Source of the DNA: Propionibacteriaceae bacterium
GTDB taxonomy: Bacteria; Actinomycetota; Actinomycetes; Propionibacteriales; Propionibacteriaceae
DNA length: 10,295 nucleotides
Assembly (NCBI GenBank): GCA_031260385.1
Contig: JAIRKB010000185.1
Location: 1 to 10,295, forward strand
Direction of reading: 5' to 3'
The notes under the pieces are model-generated. The model did not search any database, was not told the origin of the DNA, and saw only the letters and a list, made by a program, of their open reading frames with translations. A program made the translations under genes and the position numbers. Positions 5,207-10,295 of the stretch are shown here, piece after piece; positions within the stretch are counted from its first letter, which is position 1; the number at the start of each line of letters is the position of its first letter.

Positions 5207-6911
5207 ATGCCAGTGAGCGGAGCCAGTGGCGCAAGGCGGCGGTGGCGCGAACGTCGTCTTCGTTGTATTCGAGGATGCGGATCTTCGCCCCCTGGCGCTG
5301 CTCCGGGCTGGGCGCATGGATGGCATCGTGGGACCAGGCCTGGGAGGCCAGCCCACTGGGGTCGGGGTCGCGCCAGCGGAAGCCCGCTCCCTCGGAGGCC
5401 ACCACCTTCAGTCCCAACCCATCGACCCCAAAGAAGTTCTCCCTAACAACCGGCAACAAGTCAACAAAGTAATCCGGAATCCGCCGTGACAACCAGTTGA
5501 GCGCCGTCGGCTTCTCGGTGTTCTGCAACCGAGCGAAGCGGCGAATGCTAGTGATCTCATAGTTAGAGTAATGCCAGATCAACACCGGCACATCGCCAAG
5601 CGAGTTAATGTAATTTCGCAGCCAACGCGCCGCCTCCTCCGCTAGCCGCATCTCATGCTTCTGGGTCATCTCGACCCAGCGAGCCACGGGATGATAGAAC
5701 GGTTCGGACTCATCGTTACGGCGGTCGTGGACCAGGAATCCCCATAGATAAGCATGGTTGCTAGCCGAGGTTTCGATATCAACATCGATCTCGACGGGCG
5801 CCGATGGCAGCGCGATCTGACCGGTGGTCAACCGTTCCAAAGCCATACCCTTGACGAGGAGTCGGCCCCGGTGGGCCGCCAAGCGCAGTCGTTCATCGGC
5901 CCCATTGCGGTGCCCAACGAGCGGCAGATACTCCTCAAGCAGGAGATCAACATCAACCTCCGCTAGATCATCAATCGTCGTCACACCGAGGCGGCGCAAG
6001 CTCATGATCTCCCGGGGATCCAGCGGCGAGCGCTCGATCTTCATTGAAATGTCATCAACCAAGCTGCTGCGACAGACCGGCCACCAGACACAGTTATTAC
6101 ACTGCGGAATCCTGACCGGTGCCGCTACTAGCGGTTCCCCCGTCTCGACATGCTCTAGGGCATGGCTGGCGACTCGGACCCGAAAGCGATGCTCATGTTG
6201 ATAACGGTTCAGGGGGCTGAACTTCTTCCACTGATGTTCGAGGGTGTGGGAGTAGGCCCGCAACTGCTTGTCCTTGAGGTTGGTCCACACCACCGCCGAC
6301 CCACAGCAGTCATGATCGCCATCGAGTTCGATATTTGCGCCCCAAACCTCGTCATCAACATAATCGGTCGCCGCCAGCAGAGACCACAGGTGGGCGAGCT
6401 GCAGCAGATCAGCGGTTTGGGTGGGCATCCGATAGCGGTAGTGGGACTTTTTCGCTTGATGGAGGAACGGTTGGGAAAGACAGCCGGTCAACTGGGTTGG
6501 TTCACCCTCAGTGGACGGGGCCAGCAGTGAATAATCCCTAATCAACCCCGGGTGGTAGTTGGGCCCATCCTTGCTCCGCAGCAGAACATCGGCGACCCCA
6601 TGGCGGTGGTAGACATAGTCGGGCGGCAACTCGGCGTCAAGAATTATCGGCACCCCATCAGCCATCGCCTGAAGCGTAGCTGCGACGCGGACCTCTTGAT
6701 CAACCAACCCCCGCAGATCGCGTACGGTCGTACCATGGAAGGCAATCAAGCTATCAAAGACCGCCGTGCGATGATTCTGAGCGCGCTGGGTCTGCTCCTG
6801 GGTGAGCCGACTGGGGTTACGCGGCGCGGGCAGGGAGGCGTTGAACTGGTTCTGGGTCATCACCGGGCAGGAAGTCGCGGCGTGCATATCGAGAGTGAAA
6901 GGCGTAGTCAT
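5205..6911 (-). CDS. TM0106-type RecB-family nuclease with C-terminal DEDD ribonuclease H-like domain
   Basis: Predicted 568-residue nucleic-acid processing enzyme. The N-terminal half is RecB/Cas4-like: GVADVLLR (Asp108) fits the GxxDxL motif and DLLQLAHLW (Gln171) fits the QxxxY helix. Cys15 plus CNNCVWWPVC (Cys271, 274, 280; CX2CX5C) matches the 4Fe-4S arrangement of AddB and Cas4. The usual motif III lysine is not obvious in YHPGLIRDYSLL. A helix-hairpin-helix-like stretch (about 298-325) follows. The C-terminal part is a DEDD fold: VDIETS (Asp378, Glu380), IWHYSNYEITSI (445-456), FVDLL (Asp484) and YNEDDVRA (549-556). The ATG at 6911 overlaps the menG stop as ATGA, so I prefer it over an upstream in-frame GTG at 6962 that lies inside menG. 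Related to the TIGR03491 family; the biological substrate is not established. Stop is at 5205-5207, in a hairpin repeat. Confidence 0.88.
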   Translation of the reverse strand: MTTPFTLDMHAATSCPVMTQNQFNASLPAPRNPSRLTQEQTQRAQNHRTAVFDSLIAFHGTTVRDLRGLVDQEVRVAATLQAMADGVPIILDAELPPDYVYHRHGVADVLLRSKDGPNYHPGLIRDYSLLAPSTEGEPTQLTGCLSQPFLHQAKKSHYRYRMPTQTADLLQLAHLWSLLAATDYVDDEVWGANIELDGDHDCCGSAVVWTNLKDKQLRAYSHTLEHQWKKFSPLNRYQHEHRFRVRVASHALEHVETGEPLVAAPVRIPQCNNCVWWPVCRSSLVDDISMKIERSPLDPREIMSLRRLGVTTIDDLAEVDVDLLLEEYLPLVGHRNGADERLRLAAHRGRLLVKGMALERLTTGQIALPSAPVEIDVDIETSASNHAYLWGFLVHDRRNDESEPFYHPVARWVEMTQKHEMRLAEEAARWLRNYINSLGDVPVLIWHYSNYEITSIRRFARLQNTEKPTALNWLSRRIPDYFVDLLPVVRENFFGVDGLGLKVVASEGAGFRWRDPDPSGLASQAWSHDAIHAPSPEQRQGAKIRILEYNEDDVRATAALRHWLRSLA

Positions 6912-7615
6912 GGCCGTGTCGCTCGGTGTAGGGCGACAATGCCGAAGCTGAGGTTTCGCCACTGGATTTGGGTGAAGCCGGCGTTCTCAAACATGATTGC
7001 TAGCTCGTGCTGGCTGCGCCAAGCGAGGATCGACTCCCCTAGATAAGCGTAAGCCGGGGCGTTAGACGAGAAGAGTCGTGACAGGATCGGTAAGCCCCGC
7101 CGCAACCAAATCTTCACCAGTTTGCGAATCAAGCGCGAGGTCGGGGTTGAGCACTCGCAGATGACGATCGTACCTCCCGGTCGTACGACCCGGAACAACT
7201 CGGCTAGAACGATCGTCGGATCGCAGACATTGCGCAACCCAAAACTCATTGTTGCCGCGTCAAAGGTCGCATCCCCAAATGGCAGTTGGTGCCCATCGCC
7301 GACCGTGAAAGGCTGGTCGGGGTGGAAGCGCTTGCCACAGACCGCCATCGCTTCAGTTAGGTCGACTGGGATGACCACCGCGCCAGCGGCGGCAATCGGG
7401 ACCGATGATGATCCCGTGCCAGCGGCCAGATCTAAGATCACTTCGCCCGCTTGCGGCGCCAGGGCTTCGATCACCTCCAGTCGCCAGGCGCGGACCTGTC
7501 CTAACGACACCAGCGAGTTCACGAGGTCGTAGCGGCGAGCGGTGGCAGAGAACATCGCTTTGATGTCCTGCGGATCTTTATCAAGCTCCGCCCGCTTGCT
7601 GGGTAAGAATCTCAT
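6908..7615 (-). CDS. menG: Demethylmenaquinone methyltransferase (UbiE/MenG family)
   Basis: SAM-dependent C-methyltransferase that converts demethylmenaquinone to menaquinone, the last step of respiratory quinone synthesis; acts at the cytoplasmic face of the membrane. The 235 residues fit the family. Signatures: MFSATARRYDLVNSLVSLGQ (21-40, normally YDxxNxxLSxGQ), SAM motif I LDLAAGTGS (61-69), the acidic loop PVDLTEAM (83-90), GDGHQLPFGDATFDA (106-120), and the MenG/UbiE signature SFGLRNVCDP (124-133). RVVRPGGTIVICECSTP follows, then YAYLGESILAW (189-199) and NLSFGIVALHRA. An actinobacterial background, which uses menaquinone rather than ubiquinone, favours MenG over UbiE. The ATG at 7615 has GGAAG 6 nt upstream. 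The stop overlaps the start of the nuclease gene (ATGA), so the pair shares an mRNA. No other men genes are in view. Confidence 0.92.
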   Translation of the reverse strand: MRFLPSKRAELDKDPQDIKAMFSATARRYDLVNSLVSLGQVRAWRLEVIEALAPQAGEVILDLAAGTGSSSVPIAAAGAVVIPVDLTEAMAVCGKRFHPDQPFTVGDGHQLPFGDATFDAATMSFGLRNVCDPTIVLAELFRVVRPGGTIVICECSTPTSRLIRKLVKIWLRRGLPILSRLFSSNAPAYAYLGESILAWRSQHELAIMFENAGFTQIQWRNLSFGIVALHRATRP

Positions 7616-7620
7616 CGGTG

Positions 7621-7626
7621 ACTTCC
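7621..7626 (-). promoter_or_regulatory. Ribosome binding site of menG
   Basis: Minus-strand GGAAGT, with its GGAAG core 6 nt from the ATG at 7615, supports that start. No longer in-frame start with a better site is seen. Confidence 0.55.
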
Positions 7627-7663
7627 ATTGCCGGGTCGCACTGTGTAATGCTCAGTCAGGACT

Positions 7664-7669
7664 ATATTA
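7664..7669 (-). promoter_or_regulatory. Candidate -10 element for menG
   Basis: Minus-strand TAATAT (one mismatch to TATAAT) lies about 48 bases upstream of the menG ATG in the 88-base gap after ung. No good -35 is visible at 16-18 bases. There is also no clear terminator after ung, so menG may be read both from here and by read-through from ung. Confidence 0.4.
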
Positions 7670-7703
7670 GCGCTACCCAAAGCCAGCCACACTTCACCGC
7701 AAT

Positions 7704-8369
7704 TTAAGCCCAAACAATCGGTGCTGATCCTTGTTCAGCCAAGAGGGCGTTCGTACGAGAGTAGGGGCGCGAGCCAAAGAAACCAGAGTGAGCCGACAGC
7801 GGGGAGGGGTGAGCGCTGGCAATGATCGGGGTTTGGCCAAGGCGCGGGGCGAGATCCCGAGCGTCGCGCCCCCACAGGATCGCTACCAAGGGCCCGCCAC
7901 GTGCCACGAGGGCGTCGATGGCGGCCGCTGTTACCGCCTCCCAACCCTTGCCGCGATGGGAGGCTGGCTTGCCCGGTTCCACGGTCAGGACGCGGTTGAG
8001 TAGGAGAACCCCTTGCTCAAACCAGCTTGTCAGATCACCATTCGGGGGCGGAGTCAGGTCGAGGTCGTCCGTGAGCTCTTTATACATATTGCGCAGCGAA
8101 CCCGGGAGCGGTCGGACGTCGGGCGCCACCGAGAAGGACAGCCCGACCGGGTGGCCCGGGGTCGGGTAGGGATCCTGGCCGACGATGAGCACCCGTACCT
8201 CAGCCAAAGGGCGGGTGAAAGCCCGCAGAACCTGGTCCCCAGCCGGGAGGTAGGGCCGTCCCGCCGCCAGTTCTCCCCGCAAGAAACCCCCCATGGCATG
8301 GATCTGATCCTCGACCCCGGCTAGAGCCTTGGCCCAGTCCGGGGCGACAATTTCTGTTAACGGCGCCAT
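7704..8369 (-). CDS. ung: Uracil-DNA glycosylase, family 1
   Basis: Removes uracil from DNA to start base excision repair. The 221 residues match the usual family-1 length. The water-activating loop is GQDPYPTPG (64-72) with catalytic Asp66 and Tyr68, which sterically excludes thymine. The pocket Phe79 lies in GLSFSV, Asn125 in LLLNRVLTV (123-131) recognises uracil, and the catalytic His187 lies in SAHPSPLSAHSGFFGSRPYS, which also holds the minor-groove intercalation loop. The YPTPG form (rather than the YHGPG of E. coli) is typical of actinobacterial enzymes. The ATG at 8369 has a strong AAGGAG 4 nt upstream, the best ribosome site in the window. The gene is divergent from the malic enzyme gene, with 72 bases between starts, and lies upstream of menG on the same strand. 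Confidence 0.96.
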   Translation of the reverse strand: MAPLTEIVAPDWAKALAGVEDQIHAMGGFLRGELAAGRPYLPAGDQVLRAFTRPLAEVRVLIVGQDPYPTPGHPVGLSFSVAPDVRPLPGSLRNMYKELTDDLDLTPPPNGDLTSWFEQGVLLLNRVLTVEPGKPASHRGKGWEAVTAAAIDALVARGGPLVAILWGRDARDLAPRLGQTPIIASAHPSPLSAHSGFFGSRPYSRTNALLAEQGSAPIVWA

Positions 8370-8373
8370 ATAT

Positions 8374-8379
8374 CTCCTT
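8374..8379 (-). promoter_or_regulatory. Ribosome binding site of ung
   Basis: Minus-strand AAGGAG precedes the ATG at 8369 by 4 nt. It overlaps by two bases the proposed -35 of the divergent malic enzyme promoter, showing how tightly the two control regions are packed. Confidence 0.75.
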
Positions 8380-8405
8380 AACTTAACGCCTCAAGGATAT
8401 AGGCT
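8378..8405 (+). promoter_or_regulatory. Candidate promoter of the malic enzyme gene
   Basis: TTAACT (8378-8383) and TAGGCT (8400-8405) are spaced by 16 bases. Transcription would start near 8412, leaving a leader of about 30 nt with AGGAG (8433-8437) 4 nt before the ATG. Matches are moderate and judged by eye. No clear ung promoter is seen on the other strand; one may lie inside this same 72-base gap. Confidence 0.4.
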
Positions 8406-8441
8406 AAAGAACTGGGCCACCGTCGTGTTGTTAGGAGAGCA

Positions 8442-10184
8442 ATGGATCAGCCAGATTTCGAGTTGGACACCACCAGTGGGGAAGCGGTTTTGCGGATCAG
8501 GGCGCGGGGGCGGTTGATTCTGACCCACCCGATTGCCAATCGGGGTACGGCTTTCACCCATCAGGAGCGCGAGGCACTGGGAATCTCGGGCTTGTTGCCT
8601 CCGGGTGTGCAAACCCTCGACCAGCAGGTCAAGCGCAGCTATGCCCAGTATTTGCGGGTTTCCACCCGGCTGGCCAAGTCGATCTTTCTCTCCGACCTGC
8701 GTGACCGCAACGATGTCTTGTATTACCGGCTAGTCTCCGAACACCTTGAGGAGATGCTGCCGATTATCTATACCCCAACGATCGGCGAAGTCATCGAGCG
8801 TTTCAGTCACGAATATCACGGCGCGCGGGCGGTCTTCTGTTCGATCGATCGTCCGGATCAAATCGAGCAGAATCTGATGGATTATGGCTTGCGGGCTGAC
8901 CAGGTTGACCTGGTGGTGGTCACCGATTCGGGTGGGATCCTCGGTATCGGCGACCAGGGGATCGGTGGGGTCCAGATCGCGATCGGCAAGCTAGGCGTTT
9001 ACACCGCCGCCGCTGGGATCCATCCCCGGCGGGCAATCCCCGTCGTTCTCGACGTCGGGACCGATAACCTCGGCTTGTTGAGCTCGGATGTCTATCTCGG
9101 TGAACCCCACACCCGCGTGACCGGCGAGCGTTATGACACCTTCATCGACGCCTTTGTCAAGGCCGTCACCAAGCTCTTCCCCCACGCTCTGCTGCACTGG
9201 GAGGATTTCGGCCCCGATAATGCTCACCGGATCTTGCAGCGCTACAAGGATGAGTGTTGTACGTTCAACGATGACATCCAGGGCACCGCAGCAGTCGTAC
9301 TATCGGCCGTACTAGCGGCGACTCGGCTTAAGGGCGAGCGTTTGTCTGACCAGCACATCATTGTCTATGGGGCTGGGACGGCCGGTGTGGGCATCGCCGA
9401 TCTGATTCGCGCCGCGATGATGCGCGAGGGCTTGGATGAGGCCTCGACCTACAGTCCCTTCTGGGCTTTCAACTCACGAGGGCTGATTGTTGAAGGTGGT
9501 AAGGGTGTCCGGGACTTCCAGGTTCCCTATGCCCGGACTGCGGCGGAGCTTGATAGTTGGGAGTTGGAGCCGGGGGCGAGCTTGTCCCTCGAGCAGGCGA
9601 TCGATCACATCAAACCGACGATCCTGATCGGCACCTCCGCCCGGCACGGTGCCTTCTCGGAAGCGGTAGTGACCAAGATGTTCGCTTATTGCGATCGCCC
9701 GATAATCCTGCCGCTGTCGAACCCAACCGCGAAAGCCGAAGCCGTGCCGGCGGATCTGTTGGTCTGGACCCGGGGTCGCGCTCTGATTGCCACCGGCAGT
9801 CCGTTCGATGATGAGCGGTACGAGTCGGTGACCTACTCGATTGCCCAAGCCAATAACGCTCTGATCTTCCCTGGGCTGGGTCTTGGGGTTTCGGTCGTAC
9901 GAGCGGTTCGCATCACCGACACGATGATTCACGCCGCTGCCGAGGCCCTGGCTGGCATGGTCAACGAATATCGACCGGGGGCGGCCCTACTCCCGTCCAT
10001 CTCCTCGCTGCGCTTCGTCTCCTCGACGGTCGCGGTGGCGGTCGCCAAGGCGGCGATTAAGGAGGGCGTCGCCCAGGTCTGTCCCGACGATCTGATCAGC
10101 GCCGTCTTCCAACGGATGTGGCGGCCAGAGTATCCCAAGCTAGAGATCCTCGAACGTTCCACCTCCGCCCTCCTCCCCGGCTGA
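8442..10184 (+). CDS. NAD-dependent malic enzyme, long form
   Basis: Oxidatively decarboxylates L-malate to pyruvate and CO2 with NAD(P) reduction, linking C4 acids to pyruvate. At 580 residues it matches the large MaeA/SfcA-like class rather than the short or the phosphotransacetylase-fused class. In order: LRDRNDVLYYRLV (86-98), catalytic Tyr110 in YTPTIGE, TDSGGILGIGDQG (161-173), and the likely catalytic Lys183 in IGKLGVY. Metal ligands are Glu254 and Asp255 in WEDFGPDN and Asp278 in FNDDIQGT. The nucleotide-binding loop is GAGTAGVG (310-317), followed by IGTSARHGAFS (396-406), PLSNPTAKAE (424-433) and ANNALIFPGLGLG (470-482). NAD rather than NADP preference is inferred from the class. 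The ATG at 8442 has AGGAG 4 nt upstream. It appears monocistronic, divergent from ung, with hairpins beyond its stop. Confidence 0.95.
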   Translation: MDQPDFELDTTSGEAVLRIRARGRLILTHPIANRGTAFTHQEREALGISGLLPPGVQTLDQQVKRSYAQYLRVSTRLAKSIFLSDLRDRNDVLYYRLVSEHLEEMLPIIYTPTIGEVIERFSHEYHGARAVFCSIDRPDQIEQNLMDYGLRADQVDLVVVTDSGGILGIGDQGIGGVQIAIGKLGVYTAAAGIHPRRAIPVVLDVGTDNLGLLSSDVYLGEPHTRVTGERYDTFIDAFVKAVTKLFPHALLHWEDFGPDNAHRILQRYKDECCTFNDDIQGTAAVVLSAVLAATRLKGERLSDQHIIVYGAGTAGVGIADLIRAAMMREGLDEASTYSPFWAFNSRGLIVEGGKGVRDFQVPYARTAAELDSWELEPGASLSLEQAIDHIKPTILIGTSARHGAFSEAVVTKMFAYCDRPIILPLSNPTAKAEAVPADLLVWTRGRALIATGSPFDDERYESVTYSIAQANNALIFPGLGLGVSVVRAVRITDTMIHAAAEALAGMVNEYRPGAALLPSISSLRFVSSTVAVAVAKAAIKEGVAQVCPDDLISAVFQRMWRPEYPKLEILERSTSALLPG

Positions 10185-10211
10185 GGACCGGGCGACCCCC
10201 TGGACCCCCGC

Positions 10212-10228
10212 CAGCGCTTTTAGCGCTG
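10212..10228. repeat. Small perfect hairpin after the malic enzyme gene
   Basis: cagcgct (10212-10218) pairs perfectly with agcgctg (10222-10228) around ttt. It is enclosed by cgaccc (10193-10198) and gggtcg (10238-10243), which could form an outer stem. No T run follows, so this is more likely an mRNA 3' stabilising structure than a terminator. Confidence 0.45.
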
Positions 10229-10261
10229 TGATCCTCAGGGTCGACCCCCGATCTACCCAGA

Positions 10262-10287
10262 GCGGGACGGGGTCCCGCATGTTGTTT
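10262..10287 (+). terminator. Probable intrinsic terminator of the malic enzyme gene
   Basis: A 7-bp perfect stem (gcgggac 10262-10268 with gtcccgc 10272-10278, loop ggg) is followed by atgttgttt, a broken T-rich tail. It lies about 78 bases past the malic enzyme stop and before the window edge. Confidence 0.55.
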
Positions 10288-10295
10288 ACAGGGGG

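Noticed and set aside
5066..5356. Minus-strand frame encoding a repeated NREGGDPLSPRG-type peptide
   Set aside because: The peptide repeat is only the G/C hairpin repeats at 5102-5206 translated, continuing into the wrong frame of the nuclease gene.
5205..6911. Nuclease gene as Cas4 or part of a defence island
   Set aside because: It has a second DEDD domain and a helix-hairpin-helix-like stretch typical of the TM0106 family. It is coupled to a housekeeping gene, and no other defence genes are present.
6552..7046. 164-residue plus-strand frame across the menG/nuclease junction
   Set aside because: Opposite strand of two well-supported genes, with no recognisable motif or ribosome site.

Overview
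The window is ordinary-looking chromosomal DNA of a high-GC Gram-positive bacterium (Actinomycetota). Evidence: overall G+C-rich sequence with G/C-ending codons, a Rv2191-type DnaQ/GIY-YIG fusion exonuclease, a TM0106-type RecB-like nuclease, an actinobacterial-style uracil-DNA glycosylase (GQDPYPTPG), a 'sunset'-type C-terminal domain on a membrane protein, and a probable leaderless promoter. A propionibacterial relative is my best guess, but that rests on general impression only. No phage, transposase, CRISPR array, tRNA or rRNA is visible.

Layout, left to right: (1) bases 1-1269 hold the 3' part of cysK followed 3 nt later by cysE on the + strand, the two-step route from serine to cysteine. 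(2) Bases 1270-1509 are a gene-free gap between convergent genes. It carries four alternating inverted copies of a roughly 19-base palindromic unit, then a rho-independent terminator serving the minus-strand gene. (3) Bases 1510-2367 (-) encode a single-pass membrane protein with a 40-residue internal repeat, an acidic linker and a sunset-like C-terminal domain. (4) Bases 2603-3112 (+) encode a cyclophilin-type peptidyl-prolyl isomerase. (5) Bases 3121-4806 (-) encode a DEDD exonuclease/GIY-YIG fusion, apparently leaderless, divergent from a 71-residue four-cysteine protein (4849-5064, +). (6) Bases 5102-5206 are three G/C hairpin repeats between convergent genes. (7) Bases 5205-8369 (-) hold ung, menG and a RecB/DEDD nuclease; menG and the nuclease overlap by ATGA, so they are translationally coupled. 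(8) Bases 8442-10184 (+) encode a long-form NAD malic enzyme, followed by hairpins that probably end transcription.

Functionally the window mixes sulfur-amino-acid synthesis (cysK-cysE), respiratory quinone synthesis (menG), C4 central metabolism (malic enzyme), protein folding (cyclophilin) and several nucleic-acid repair or processing enzymes (ung, the RecB-like nuclease, the DnaQ/GIY-YIG protein). I see no compact novel defence or mobile system. The least explained signals are the two families of intergenic palindromes, the sunset-domain membrane protein, the four-cysteine mini-protein, and the coupling of a quinone methyltransferase to a nuclease.
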